64,000 bases of DNA from Vogesella oryzae (GTDB taxonomy: Bacteria > Pseudomonadota > Gammaproteobacteria > Burkholderiales > Chromobacteriaceae): the NCBI RefSeq assembly GCF_902829295.1, contig NZ_CADEPL010000010.1, forward strand, positions 88,193 to 152,192, read 5' to 3'. Numbering within the stretch: the stretch's first letter is position 1; each line of letters opens with the position of its first letter. The notes under the pieces were generated by a model. The model was not told the origin of the DNA. It did not search any database and saw nothing but the letters and a program-made list of their open reading frames with translations. Positions 55,549-64,000 of the stretch are shown in pieces. A program made the position numbers and the translations under genes.

Positions 55549-56469
55549 ATGAAACTGATTTTTGCCGGTACCCCGGTGTTCGCCGCCCAGGCCCTGCAGG
55601 CCTTGATTGCCGCCGGTCACGATATCGCGCTGGTGTTGACCCAGCCGGATCGCCCGGCCGGCCGAGGCATGAAACTCAAGCCCAGTCCGGTGAAGGAGCT
55701 GGCGCTGCAGCATGGCCTGCGCGTGGAACAGCCGCTGACGCTGAAAACCCCGGAAGCGCAGGCGCTGGTGGCCGAAGTCGGCGCCGAGGTGATGGTGGTG
55801 GCCGCCTACGGCCTGCTACTGCCCAAGGCCGTGCTGGAAATGCCGGCGCGTGGCTGCCTCAACATCCATGCCTCGCTGCTGCCACGCTGGCGCGGTGCCG
55901 CACCGATCCAGCGCGCCATCCTGGCCGGCGATGCGGAAACCGGCATCACCATCATGCAGATGGACGTGGGTCTTGATACCGGCGACATGCTGTCCATCCA
56001 CGCGTTGCCGATTACCGCGGACGACACCGCGACCACGCTGCACGACAAGCTGGCGCAACTGGGCGCCGAAGCCATCGTCAGCACGCTGGCCACGCTGGGC
56101 AGCTGCGTGCCGGTGAAGCAGCCGGAAGCCGGTGTGACTTACGCCGCCAAGCTCAGCAAGGAAGAGGCGCGCATCGACTGGCACCTGCCGGCCGCCGACA
56201 TCGCCCGCGCCATCCGTGCCTACAATCCGGCGCCGGGTGCACACACCCTGCTGGCCGGCGAGGCGCTGAAGCTGTGGTTTGCCGAGGCCATCGATGGCCA
56301 GGGGGCGCCGGGCGAGGTGCTGCGTGCCGATGCCGACGGCGTAGTCGTGGGCAGCGGCAGCGGGCTGGTGCGCATCACCGAACTGCAGGCTGCCGGCGGC
56401 AAAAGGTTGGCCGCACGCGATTTTGCCGCCGGGCGCAGTGGCCTGGCGGGAACCGTGCTGGGGGCTTGA
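55549..56469 (+). CDS. fmt: Methionyl-tRNA formyltransferase
   Basis: A 306-residue enzyme. It has [40 protein letters not shown] (the basic tRNA-binding loop), [20 protein letters not shown] with the catalytic Asn/His, and GLDTGDML with the catalytic Asp. It formylates Met-tRNAi using 10-formyl-THF. It is downstream of def. Confidence 0.96.
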   Translation: MKLIFAGTPVFAAQALQALIAAGHDIALVLTQPDRPAGRGMKLKPSPVKELALQHGLRVEQPLTLKTPEAQALVAEVGAEVMVVAAYGLLLPKAVLEMPARGCLNIHASLLPRWRGAAPIQRAILAGDAETGITIMQMDVGLDTGDMLSIHALPITADDTATTLHDKLAQLGAEAIVSTLATLGSCVPVKQPEAGVTYAAKLSKEEARIDWHLPAADIARAIRAYNPAPGAHTLLAGEALKLWFAEAIDGQGAPGEVLRADADGVVVGSGSGLVRITELQAAGGKRLAARDFAAGRSGLAGTVLGA

Positions 56470-56523
56470 GCCTCCAACACCTGCCCTCATCTGGGTAGGG
56501 ATGCCTGAAGGAAAGGGAACGAC

Positions 56524-57378
56524 ATGGGCTTTAACTGGTTGAAAACCACGGTGTTGATGGCGGCGATCGTGGCGTTGTTCGCCATGATCGGCGGCATGAT
56601 CGGCGGCAAGGGCGGCATGCTGCTGGCGCTGCTGTTCGGCGGCGCGATGAATGTGTTTGCCTACTGGAACTCCGACAAGATGGTGTTGCGTATGTACAAC
56701 GCCCAGGAGGTCGACGGCCAAAGCGCGCCGGAACTGTACGGCATGGTGGCCGAGCTGGCGCAGCGCGCCGGTCTGCCGATGCCGCGGGTCTACGTGATTC
56801 ACGAGGACCAGCCGAACGCGTTTGCCACCGGTCGCAATCCGGAAAACGCGGCGGTGGCCGCTACCACCGGCATCATGCGCATGCTCAGTTACCAGGAGCT
56901 GCGCGGGGTGATGGCGCACGAGCTGGCGCATGTGCAGCACCGTGACACGCTGATTTCCACCATCAGCGCCACCATGGCCGGTGCCATTTCCGCGCTCGCC
57001 AACTTCGCCATGTTCTTCGGTGGCCGCGACGAAGAGGGCCGGCCGGTGAACCCGATTGCCGGCATCGCGGTGGCGATCCTGGCGCCGTTGGCCGCCAGCC
57101 TGATCCAGATGGCGATCTCGCGCGCCCGCGAATTCGAGGCCGACCGTGGCGGTGCCGAGATCAGCGGCGACCCGCTGGCGCTGGCCGCCGCGCTGCAGAA
57201 GATCGAGTACTACGCCCAGGGCCGGCCGCTGTATGCCGCCGAGGCCCATCCGGAAACCGCGCAGATGATGATCATCAATCCGCTGTCCGGTAGCGGCATC
57301 AGCGGGCTGTTCCGTACCCACCCGCATACCGAGGAACGCATTGCCCGCTTGCAGGAGATCGCCCGCGGCATGCGCTGA
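56524..57378 (+). CDS. htpX: Membrane zinc protease HtpX
   Basis: A 284-residue M48 metalloprotease. Two N-terminal membrane segments precede the zinc site HELAHVQH, with the third ligand Glu in [16 protein letters not shown], and two further hydrophobic segments. It degrades damaged membrane proteins with FtsH. AAAGGGAACG just before the ATG is the ribosome site. The gap from fmt holds no terminator, so fmt-htpX co-transcription is possible. Confidence 0.95.
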   Translation: MGFNWLKTTVLMAAIVALFAMIGGMIGGKGGMLLALLFGGAMNVFAYWNSDKMVLRMYNAQEVDGQSAPELYGMVAELAQRAGLPMPRVYVIHEDQPNAFATGRNPENAAVAATTGIMRMLSYQELRGVMAHELAHVQHRDTLISTISATMAGAISALANFAMFFGGRDEEGRPVNPIAGIAVAILAPLAASLIQMAISRAREFEADRGGAEISGDPLALAAALQKIEYYAQGRPLYAAEAHPETAQMMIINPLSGSGISGLFRTHPHTEERIARLQEIARGMR

Positions 57379-57406
57379 ACCGGTATCATTCGGCCTGTCG
57401 AATCAC

Positions 57407-57445
57407 GGCCACCGTCCCATCTGCGGGACGGTGGCCGGTTTTCTT
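57407..57445 (+). terminator. Rho-independent terminator between htpX and rsmB
   Basis: Arms GGCCACCGTCCC and GGGACGGTGGCC flank a 6-base loop, followed by GGTTTTCTT. The T-run ends about 15 bases before the rsmB start. Confidence 0.85.
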
Positions 57446-57459
57446 GTTGGAACACATAC

Positions 57460-58710
57460 ATGCACCGTATCCAGGAACTGGCGGCCGGCCTGCTCGAGCG
57501 TATCGAGCAGGGGCGCACCCTGACCGAGGCGCTGGGTAATCTCCAGCGTAATCATGAGCTGACCCCCGCCGAGCGCGGCGCGTTGCAGGACATTGCCTAT
57601 GGCAGCTTGCGCCGCCTGGGGCAGCTGCGTTTTGTGCTGCGCCAGCTGGTGCCGCGGCCGCTGCCGGCCGCCGAGATCGAGCGGCTGTTGCTGGTGGCGC
57701 TGTACCAGCTGTTGCACACCCGCGCCGCCGACTATGCGGTGGTCGATCAGGCGGTCAACGCGGCTGGCAAGCTGGCGGGCGGCAAGTTCAAGGGGCTGGT
57801 CAACGGCGTGCTGCGCAATGCCTTGCGTCAGCGCGAGCAGCTGTTGGCCGCCGCGCAGCGTGACAACGAGGCGCGCTACAACCATCCGCGCTGGTGGCTG
57901 CAACGCCTGCGTGCCGCCTATCCGGCGCAGTGGGCCGACATTCTGGACGAAAGCAATCGCCATCCGCCGATGACACTGCGGGTGAATGCCCGCCACGGCG
58001 ATGCTGCTACATACGTTGCCGAGTTGGCCGCGCAGGGCATGGCGGCACGCGCGCTGGATAGTCACGCGGTGCTGCTGGAGGTGCCGTGCAATGTGCGCGA
58101 GCTGCCGGGTTTTGCCGACGGCCGCGTATCGGTGCAGGACTGGGGCGCGCAGCAGGCGGCGCGCTGGCTGGACGTGCAGGCTGGCATGAGGGTGCTGGAT
58201 GCCTGTGCCGCACCCGGCGGCAAGAGTGGCCACCTGCTGGAGCTGGCGGATATCCGGCTGACGGCGCTGGATGTCGATGCCAGCCGCCTGACGCGGGTAG
58301 AGGAGAATCTGGCGCGGCTGGGGCTTGCGGCCAACGTGGTGGCCGCCGATGCCGCGCAACCGGGCAAGTGGTGGGACGGGCAGTTGTTCGACCGCATTCT
58401 TGCCGACGTGCCGTGCTCGGCCAGTGGCGTGGTACGCCGCCATCCGGACATCAAGTGGCTGCGTCGTCCTGCCGACTTTGCTGCCCTTGGGCAGCAGCAG
58501 GGATCGCTCAGCGATGCGCTGTGGCCGCTGCTCGCCGCCGGTGGCAAAATGCTGTACGCACCCTGCTCCATCATGCCGGAAGAGAACCGCCAGCAAGTGG
58601 ATGCTTTCCTGACGCGTCATCCTGACGCCCAGCTATTACAAGACGAACAATTGCTGCCTACTCCGGAACATGACGGCTTCTACTACGCGCTGTTGGCAAA
58701 ACGTCCTTAG
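57460..58710 (+). CDS. rsmB: 16S rRNA (cytosine-C5)-methyltransferase RsmB
   Basis: A 416-residue enzyme. A NusB-like domain (~1-135, YGSLRRLGQLRFVLRQLV) precedes the Rossmann methyltransferase domain with DACAAPGGKSGHLLEL (SAM), ADVPCSASGVVRRHPDIKW and the nucleophile Cys in YAPCSIMPEEN. It methylates C967 of 16S rRNA. Its 3' end overlaps the DUF4390 gene by 41 bases in another frame, tying it to the NtrYX cluster as in other betaproteobacteria. Confidence 0.95.
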   Translation: MHRIQELAAGLLERIEQGRTLTEALGNLQRNHELTPAERGALQDIAYGSLRRLGQLRFVLRQLVPRPLPAAEIERLLLVALYQLLHTRAADYAVVDQAVNAAGKLAGGKFKGLVNGVLRNALRQREQLLAAAQRDNEARYNHPRWWLQRLRAAYPAQWADILDESNRHPPMTLRVNARHGDAATYVAELAAQGMAARALDSHAVLLEVPCNVRELPGFADGRVSVQDWGAQQAARWLDVQAGMRVLDACAAPGGKSGHLLELADIRLTALDVDASRLTRVEENLARLGLAANVVAADAAQPGKWWDGQLFDRILADVPCSASGVVRRHPDIKWLRRPADFAALGQQQGSLSDALWPLLAAGGKMLYAPCSIMPEENRQQVDAFLTRHPDAQLLQDEQLLPTPEHDGFYYALLAKRP

Positions 58711-59272
58711 CCTGCTGCTGTTGCTGGCGGCCTGCCTGTTGCCGGTTACGGCACAGGCGGCCGATGGCATCACGATGCTGCGCGCGCGCGCGGAGGTGGA
58801 AGAGCAGGCGCTGGCCATCTCCACCCGTTACCAGATTGTCTTGCCCGCTGCCTTGCAGGATGCGGTGCAGCAGGGCGTACCGCTGACCTTCCGCCTGACT
58901 TTCGAGCTGACCCATCCGCGCAGCAGTGCCTACTGGCTGCGTCTCAAGCATTTCTTCGAGCCGACTGCCAGTATCAGTTTCAAGTTGATGTACTACCGGC
59001 TGACCAATCGCTACCGGGTGGCAATCGGTGGCCTGGCCAACAATTACAGCACCCTGCAGGAAGCGATCGCCGCGGTCGGCAGTATTGCCGGCTGGCGGGG
59101 GCTGGATGTGGCGGAATGGGACGAGAGCGATCGCAAACTGCTGCGTGGGCGTGTGCAGCTGGAGCTGGATATCGGGCAGCTGCCGCGGCCGTTCCAGCTC
59201 AATGCCCTGGGCACCAGTGACTGGTCGCTGGAGTCGCCCTGGTCGCAGGTTGCCGTCGAGGGGGGTAACTGA
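58670..59272 (+). CDS. DUF4390 periplasmic protein
   Basis: A 200-residue exported protein with a signal peptide (LLLLLAACLLPVTAQA) and a mature beta-rich domain containing FFEPTASISFKLMYYRLTNR and RGRVQLELDIGQLPRPFQL, matching DUF4390. It starts inside rsmB and its stop overlaps the NtrY-like kinase start, so rsmB-DUF4390-ntrY-ntrX is one unit. It may modulate the kinase sensor (inference). Confidence 0.85.
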   Translation: MTASTTRCWQNVLSLLLLLAACLLPVTAQAADGITMLRARAEVEEQALAISTRYQIVLPAALQDAVQQGVPLTFRLTFELTHPRSSAYWLRLKHFFEPTASISFKLMYYRLTNRYRVAIGGLANNYSTLQEAIAAVGSIAGWRGLDVAEWDESDRKLLRGRVQLELDIGQLPRPFQLNALGTSDWSLESPWSQVAVEGGN

Positions 59273-61383
59273 TGCGCTATCCCGCCATTGCCGCCGCGCT
59301 GGGCGTGGTACTGATGTACCTGCTGGCGATTTCTACCGGCAATACTTCCAAGCTGGCCGAATACTACTGGTGGGTGTTCGGCCTCAATGCGCTGGGACTG
59401 GCCGGTCTGGTCGGCGTGGTGGTGCGGCAGGTGCTGCGCCTGCGCCGGCGGGTAAAGAGTCGCGAGTTCGGTGCCAAGTTGACCCAGAAAATGGTGGTGG
59501 TGTTCACCGTGGTGGCCTTGCTGCCGGGCATGCTGGTGTTCACCGTATCGGCGCAGTTCCTGACCCGCAGTATCGAGAGCTGGTTCAATGTGCAGGTGGA
59601 GACCGCGCTGGATCGTGGCCTGGAGCTGGGGCGCAATGCGCTGGGCTATGTACTGAACGACCTGTCGCGCAAGGCACGGGTGGTATCCAACGATATTGCC
59701 GACCAGAGCGCGTATGAACTCACCAGCCGGCTGGCGCGTTTGCGTGAACAGCTGGGGGTGGAAGAGGTCGCGATCTATACCCGCCAGGGCAAGCTGGTGA
59801 GCTTTGCCGGGCCGGACGAGGTGCGCTACCTGCCGCGGGCACCGGACTACGAGCTGCTGCGCTCGCTGCAGGGGCGCAAAGCGCACGAGAGCATCGACAA
59901 CGACGCGCAGAGTGGCCTGCTGCTCAAGGTGCTGCTGCCATACCGCAGTTATGCGACCGACGAGACGCTGGTGCTGCAGGTGATCCAGCCGGCTCCGGCG
60001 CAGATTGCCCGTGATGCCGAGCTGATCGAGGAAGCCCGCACCGATTACCGCCAGCTGGTACTGGCGCGCGACGGGCTGAAAACCTTCTACATGCTGACGC
60101 TGGCGCTGGTGTTCCTGCTGGCGTTGACGGCGGCGCTGGCGTTTGCGCTCTTCATTTCCGAACGGCTGTCGGCGCCGCTGTCGGAGTTGGCCGCAGGTAC
60201 CCGTGCGGTGGCACAGGGCGATTATTCCAAGCGTCATCCGGTATACCGCAAGGACGAGTTGGGCATCCTCACCACCATGTTCAACCGCATGACGCAGCAG
60301 CTGGACGAGGCGCGCCATGCCGCGGACGAGAACCGTCGGCTGTTGGAAGCCGGCAAGCTGTATCTGGAAAGTATCCTTGCCAACCTGTCTGCCGGCGTAG
60401 TGGCGTTCGACAGCAACTGGAACCTGCGTGCCGCGAATACCAGTGCCGGCCGTATTCTTGGCGTCAATTTCGAAGAGCTGGCCACAGAGGAATTGCAGGT
60501 CTGGCCGGTGCTGCGCCCAGAGCTGACGCCGCTGGTGGATACCATCCTGCGCGAAGCGGCCAACGTCAATCCCCATGACTGGCAGCAACAGATCGATTAC
60601 AGCGGTGCCAATGGCCAGCGTCAGCTGGTGGTGCGCGGAGCGGTACTGCCGGAGCGCTCGGGTACTGGCTATGTGGTGGTATTCGATGATATTTCCGAGC
60701 TGGGGCGAGCGCAGCGTGATGCCGCCTGGGGTGAGGTCGCCAAGCGGCTGGCGCATGAAATCCGCAATCCGCTGACGCCGATCCAGCTCTCGGCCGAACG
60801 GCTGGCGATGAAGCTGGCGGACAAGCTGGAAGGCGCCGATGCCGAGATGCTGCGCCGTGCCACCGATACCATCATCAAGCAGGTCACCGCGCTGAAAGGC
60901 ATGGTCGATGCGTTCCGCGATTATGCGCGCGCACCGCGCACCAAACTCGGTCCGCTGGAGCTTAACACCCTGATTCGAGAGGTGTTGACGCTGTACGAAA
61001 GCAACCCGGCACTACGGGTAGAGCTGTGCGCGGAGCCGCTGCGGGTAATGGGTGATGCGGCGCTGCTGCGCCAGGTTCTGCACAATCTTCTGCAGAATGC
61101 ACAAGATGCAGTCCTTGACGCTGACATCCCGATGATTCACATTAGCAGCCGACTAGAAGGAAGGAACGCGCTCGTCTGTGTACAGGACAACGGCGCAGGG
61201 TTCAGTGCAGACATACTGCACCGGGCCTTTGAGCCTTACGTTACCAGTAAGGCCAAGGGCACCGGGTTGGGCCTTGCGGTGGTGAAAAAGATAGTGGAGG
61301 AGCACCACGGTCAGGTTCAACTGGCCAATGGAGACAGCGGCGGCGCGCGGATCCTTCTCACCCTGCCAATGCTGGAGGCTTAA
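59272..61383 (+). CDS. ntrY: NtrY-like sensor histidine kinase
   Basis: A 703-residue inner-membrane kinase. Three N-terminal membrane segments (~5-95), an extracytoplasmic portion, a fourth segment (~275-300), HAMP, then a PAS domain (~365-470). The H-box is in AKRLAHEIRNPLTPIQLSAE, the N-box in NLLQNAQDAV and the G-box in GTGLGLAVVKKIVEEHHG. NtrY kinases respond to nitrogen or redox conditions. The stop overlaps ntrX (TAATG), the cognate regulator. Confidence 0.93.
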   Translation: MRYPAIAAALGVVLMYLLAISTGNTSKLAEYYWWVFGLNALGLAGLVGVVVRQVLRLRRRVKSREFGAKLTQKMVVVFTVVALLPGMLVFTVSAQFLTRSIESWFNVQVETALDRGLELGRNALGYVLNDLSRKARVVSNDIADQSAYELTSRLARLREQLGVEEVAIYTRQGKLVSFAGPDEVRYLPRAPDYELLRSLQGRKAHESIDNDAQSGLLLKVLLPYRSYATDETLVLQVIQPAPAQIARDAELIEEARTDYRQLVLARDGLKTFYMLTLALVFLLALTAALAFALFISERLSAPLSELAAGTRAVAQGDYSKRHPVYRKDELGILTTMFNRMTQQLDEARHAADENRRLLEAGKLYLESILANLSAGVVAFDSNWNLRAANTSAGRILGVNFEELATEELQVWPVLRPELTPLVDTILREAANVNPHDWQQQIDYSGANGQRQLVVRGAVLPERSGTGYVVVFDDISELGRAQRDAAWGEVAKRLAHEIRNPLTPIQLSAERLAMKLADKLEGADAEMLRRATDTIIKQVTALKGMVDAFRDYARAPRTKLGPLELNTLIREVLTLYESNPALRVELCAEPLRVMGDAALLRQVLHNLLQNAQDAVLDADIPMIHISSRLEGRNALVCVQDNGAGFSADILHRAFEPYVTSKAKGTGLGLAVVKKIVEEHHGQVQLANGDSGGARILLTLPMLEA

Positions 61384-62651
61384 TGCGAAGCAGCGATATT
61401 CTGATTGTTGATGACGAAATCGGTATCCGGGAGTTGCTCTCGGAGATCCTGCAGGACGAAGGTTTTACCGTAGCAGTTGCCGAAAACGCCGAAGTGGCCC
61501 GCCAGTTGCGCAGCCAGACCCGGCCGGCGCTGGTACTGCTGGATATCTGGATGCCGGACTGTGACGGCGTCACCCTGCTCAAGGAGTGGGCCAAGTCCGG
61601 GCTGTTGAACATGCCGGTAGTGATGATGTCCGGTCATGCCAGCATCGATACGGCAGTCGAGGCCACCCGCATCGGTGCCTTCGATTTCCTGGAAAAGCCG
61701 ATTGCGCTGCAGAAGCTGCTGTCTACCGTGCAACGGGCACTCAAGTACGGCGACATGCAGGCCAACACTTCGCTCAACCTGGACAAGCTGGGTAAGAGTG
61801 CACCGATCCAGGAGCTGAAACGCCAGCTGGATCGTGTTTCCAAAGTGAAGTCGCCTGTGCTGCTCACCGGCGAGCCCGGTGTCGGCTTCGAGCTGGTGGC
61901 GCGCTTCTTCCATCATGGCAACATGCCGTGGGTGATGCCCGCCAAGCTGGAGCAGTTGGCCGATGCGCCGCTGGAACTGCTGCAGAAAGCCAATAATGGC
62001 GTGCTGTTCCTGCCGGATATCGGCCAGTACAGCCGTCGTACCCAGCAGGGCCTGCTGTTCCTGCTGTCCAAGCTCGATCGCTTCAACGTGCGGCTGGTTT
62101 GTTCCTGCAGCCGTCCGTTGCAGGAGCTGCTGGTGGACCCTGAGTGCGACAACCGCATGCTCACCGCGCTGTCCAGTGTCATCGTGCCGATTCCGCCGCT
62201 GCGCGAGCATGCCGAAGACATCATCTTCATTGCCGAGCAGATCCTGCACGAGCTGGTGGAGTCCAAGCAGATTCCGGCGCGCAAGCTGACGACGGCCGCG
62301 CTGAACGCGATGCGCCAGTATGACTGGCCGGGTAACCTGGAACAGCTGCGCAGCATCATCAAGAGTCTGGGCCTGACCACCGAGGCAGAAGAGATTGACG
62401 CCGCCGAGGTAAACAAGGTGCTGGCCCAATTCCGCCACGAGAAACCGGTGGAGGAAACCGGTTTCGATTTCAATCTGCCATTGCGCGAGTTGCGCGAACA
62501 GCTGGAGCGCCGCTATTTCGAGTACCACATCGTGCTCGAGAACGGCAATATGAGCCGGGTAGCGCAGAAGGTCGGGCTGGAACGTACCCACTTGTACCGC
62601 AAGCTCAAGCAGCTGGGCGTGAAATTCAGTCGCAAGACCGCCGAAGAGTAA
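61383..62651 (+). CDS. ntrX: NtrX-like response regulator with degenerate AAA+ domain
   Basis: A 422-residue protein. The receiver (~5-120) is intact: Asp10/Asp11, phospho-acceptor Asp54 in VLLDIWMP and Lys105. The AAA+ region (~135-335) is degenerate: the Walker A reads GEPGVGFE, with Phe replacing Lys, and the segment that should hold GAFTGA is missing. A Fis-type helix-turn-helix ends the protein (SRVAQKVGLERTHLYRKLK). It probably binds DNA but cannot activate sigma-54 by ATP hydrolysis, as in neisserial NtrX proteins. Confidence 0.9.
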   Translation: MRSSDILIVDDEIGIRELLSEILQDEGFTVAVAENAEVARQLRSQTRPALVLLDIWMPDCDGVTLLKEWAKSGLLNMPVVMMSGHASIDTAVEATRIGAFDFLEKPIALQKLLSTVQRALKYGDMQANTSLNLDKLGKSAPIQELKRQLDRVSKVKSPVLLTGEPGVGFELVARFFHHGNMPWVMPAKLEQLADAPLELLQKANNGVLFLPDIGQYSRRTQQGLLFLLSKLDRFNVRLVCSCSRPLQELLVDPECDNRMLTALSSVIVPIPPLREHAEDIIFIAEQILHELVESKQIPARKLTTAALNAMRQYDWPGNLEQLRSIIKSLGLTTEAEEIDAAEVNKVLAQFRHEKPVEETGFDFNLPLRELREQLERRYFEYHIVLENGNMSRVAQKVGLERTHLYRKLKQLGVKFSRKTAEE

Positions 62652-62671
62652 ACGGCGTAACAACTGACGGG

Positions 62672-62696
62672 ACGGCCGCCTTGGCGGCCGTTTTTG
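62672..62696 (+). terminator. Rho-independent terminator after ntrX
   Basis: Arms ACGGCCGCC and GGCGGCCGT around TT, followed by TTTTGC. It ends five bases before the moeB start. Confidence 0.87.
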
Positions 62697-62700
62697 CATC

Positions 62701-63480
62701 ATGAGCAAAGAACTGGATGACGCAGCCTTGCTGCGCTATAGCCGGCACATCCTGCTGCCGGAGATCGACGTAGAGGGACAGCAGCGGCTGATGGCCGCCA
62801 GGGTACTGGTGGTGGGTGCCGGCGGACTGGGCGCACCGGCGCTGCTGTATCTGGCCAGTGCCGGTGTCGGCCAGCTGACGCTGGTGGATGACGATACGGT
62901 GGAGTTGACCAATCTGCAGCGCCAGATCATTCACGACATGACGACGCTGGGGCGGCAAAAAGTGGCATCCGCGGCCACACGGCTGGCAGCGATCAATCCG
63001 GAAGTGCAGTTGCGGCTACTTGCCGAGCGCTTACAGGGCGACAAGTTGGCCGCAGAGGTCGCGGCACATGATCTGGTACTGGATTGTTCCGACAACTTTG
63101 GCACCCGTCACGCCATCAATCGTGCCTGTGTGGTGGCCGGGGTGCCGCTGGTATCCGGCGCGGCGGTGCGCTTTTCCGGGCAACTGGCGGTCTACGATAC
63201 GCGTGATGGCGCCTCACCCTGCTATCACTGTCTGTTTCCGGAAGAGGGCGAGGCAAGCGATGGGCCGTGTGCCACGTTCGGCGTGCTGGCACCGCTGGTG
63301 GGGGTGATCGGCAGTCTGCAGGCCGTAGAGGCGATCAAACTGCTGGCGGGACTGCGGCCAACCCTGGGGCAGCTGACGCTGTACGACGCGCTGGATGGCA
63401 GCTTCCGCCAGCTGAAGGTACCGCGTGACCCGGACTGCCCGGTGTGTGCGCAGCGGCCGTCATCGTTGGCCGCCACATGA
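62701..63480 (+). CDS. moeB: MoeB/ThiF-family E1-like adenylyltransferase
   Basis: A 259-residue enzyme. It has RYSRHILLPEIDVEGQQRL, VVGAGGLGAPALLYLASAG (ATP loop), LTNLQRQIIH and LVLDCSDNFGTRHAINRAC. A zinc site is formed by CYHCLFP and CPVCAQ. It adenylates the C-terminal Gly of a sulfur-carrier protein (MoaD for molybdopterin or ThiS for thiazole). MoeB is preferred on N-terminal similarity, with ThiF possible. No ribosome site is clear because a terminator sits just upstream. Confidence 0.88.
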   Translation: MSKELDDAALLRYSRHILLPEIDVEGQQRLMAARVLVVGAGGLGAPALLYLASAGVGQLTLVDDDTVELTNLQRQIIHDMTTLGRQKVASAATRLAAINPEVQLRLLAERLQGDKLAAEVAAHDLVLDCSDNFGTRHAINRACVVAGVPLVSGAAVRFSGQLAVYDTRDGASPCYHCLFPEEGEASDGPCATFGVLAPLVGVIGSLQAVEAIKLLAGLRPTLGQLTLYDALDGSFRQLKVPRDPDCPVCAQRPSSLAAT

Positions 63481-63516
63481 AAAAAGCCGCTTTCCATGGA
63501 AAGCGGCTTTTTTGTA
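63480..63516. terminator. Bidirectional terminator between moeB and the thioredoxin-like lipoprotein gene
   Basis: Perfect palindrome with arms GCCGCTTTC and GAAAGCGGC around CATG, flanked by AAAAAA and TTTTTTT. It serves both convergent genes and touches the moeB stop. Confidence 0.9.
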
Positions 63517-63524
63517 CGCCTGGA

Positions 63525-64000
63525 TCAGGCCTTGAGGTTCTGCTCAATCAACTGGTGCAGCTCGGCAAAGTCCGGCTCACCGACAAAACGTTTGACGATA
63601 TTGCCCTGCTTGTCGATCAGGATCGAGGTCGGCGTCAGCTGGATATCGCCAAAGGCCTTGGCAATGCTGCCCTGGCTGTCCAGTGCCACAAAGAACGGCA
63701 GCTTCTTGTCGTTGACATAGCTTTGCACGTAGTTTGGCGGATCATAGCTCATGGCCACCGCCACGGTCTGGAAGCCCTGTGCCGCGTACTTCTGCTGCGT
63801 TGCGACCAGCTTGGGCATTTCCGCCATGCAGCCGCTGCAGCTGGTGGCCCAGAAGTTCACCAGCACCACCTTGCCCTTCAGGCTGTCGGTGCTGGCCTGC
63901 TGACCGCTCAGGCTGGTGTATTGCACGCCGGGTGCGCTGTCGGTGAAACAGCCGCTTAACGCCAGCGTGGCGCCAAGCGCGGCAATGATCAGGGCTTTGT
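63525..64000 (-). CDS. Thioredoxin-like (TlpA-type) lipoprotein, 5' end outside window
   Basis: The visible 158 codons start within the signal peptide (KALIIAALGATLALSGC), so the start codon lies just past the right edge. LSGC is a lipobox. The thioredoxin-fold domain has the active site FWATSCSGCMAEMP, where SCSGC replaces WCAPC, and the loop LTPTSILIDKQGN. This is a TlpA/ResA-type periplasmic redox protein with an altered CxxC context, likely tuned in redox potential. It is a second TlpA-like protein in this window besides the one at 43.7 kb. Confidence 0.88.
   Translation of the reverse strand, partial: KALIIAALGATLALSGCFTDSAPGVQYTSLSGQQASTDSLKGKVVLVNFWATSCSGCMAEMPKLVATQQKYAAQGFQTVAVAMSYDPPNYVQSYVNDKKLPFFVALDSQGSIAKAFGDIQLTPTSILIDKQGNIVKRFVGEPDFAELHQLIEQNLKA

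Overview
The window is a high-GC, densely coded bacterial chromosome segment with about 62 protein genes on both strands. I saw no rRNA, tRNA, CRISPR array or insertion sequence. The gene content points to a betaproteobacterium, most likely order Neisseriales and a Chromobacteriaceae-type genus. The evidence is a neisserial/betaproteobacterial-type GshA followed by GshB, a DUF3460 gene, a DUF4390-NtrY-NtrX cluster behind rsmB, and the lysM-dprA-smg-topA block divergent from def-fmt. The genus is inference only.

Layout. 1-15.5 kb is mixed accessory and metabolic DNA: an MFS transporter cut by the window edge, a prolyl oligopeptidase, an Ivy-type lysozyme inhibitor, a LysR regulator, and a three-gene ECF41 module (ABM/CMD protein, FAD oxidoreductase, ECF41 sigma factor) with a near-consensus ECF41 promoter. 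Then come a TauE-type permease with threonine aldolase, a putative oxygen-sensing pair (ODP-type diiron protein plus a minimal MCP-like protein), tcdA, a solute-binding protein with a chemoreceptor, and a 3-hydroxybutyrate dehydrogenase. 15.6-28 kb holds maf, rng, cysE, a 2OG-Fe(II) oxygenase, an acyltransferase-3/SGNH protein, uvrD and a receiver-TPR protein with a membrane partner. 28-35.8 kb carries an O-methyltransferase, tolR-tolA-tolB-pal-cpoB (no tolQ) and purE-purK-purC. 35.9-45.2 kb carries rimJ, a serine hydrolase, a Tat-exported beta-carbonic-anhydrase-like protein, fadH, a PAS-GGDEF-EAL protein, a TlpA-like protein and a PfkB kinase. 45.4-64 kb is largely housekeeping: gshA-gshB-apbE-dgkA, topA-smg-dprA-lysM, def-fmt-htpX-rsmB, DUF4390-ntrY-ntrX, moeB and a thioredoxin-like lipoprotein cut by the right edge.

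Two observations stand out. First, the 9-mer GTTGGCCGC (extended consensus about CAAGGTTGGCCGCA) occurs about 69 times on both strands, in genes in every reading phase and strongly in intergenic DNA. It often forms inverted pairs just after stop codons. This is how DNA uptake sequences are arranged in Neisseriaceae, but the sequence is not one of the dialects I know. Second, fadH is interrupted at 38.82-39.03 kb by a snap-back inverted repeat, unrelated AT-rich sequence, a poly-T run and a degraded Illumina P5/i5/Nextera Read-1 adapter. This is a sequencing or assembly artefact, so fadH is probably intact in the organism.

Other points are a candidate structured leader RNA or small RNA at 49.6-49.7 kb, two operator-like palindromes over the fadH promoter, and an NtrX homologue that has lost the Walker A lysine and GAFTGA loop.
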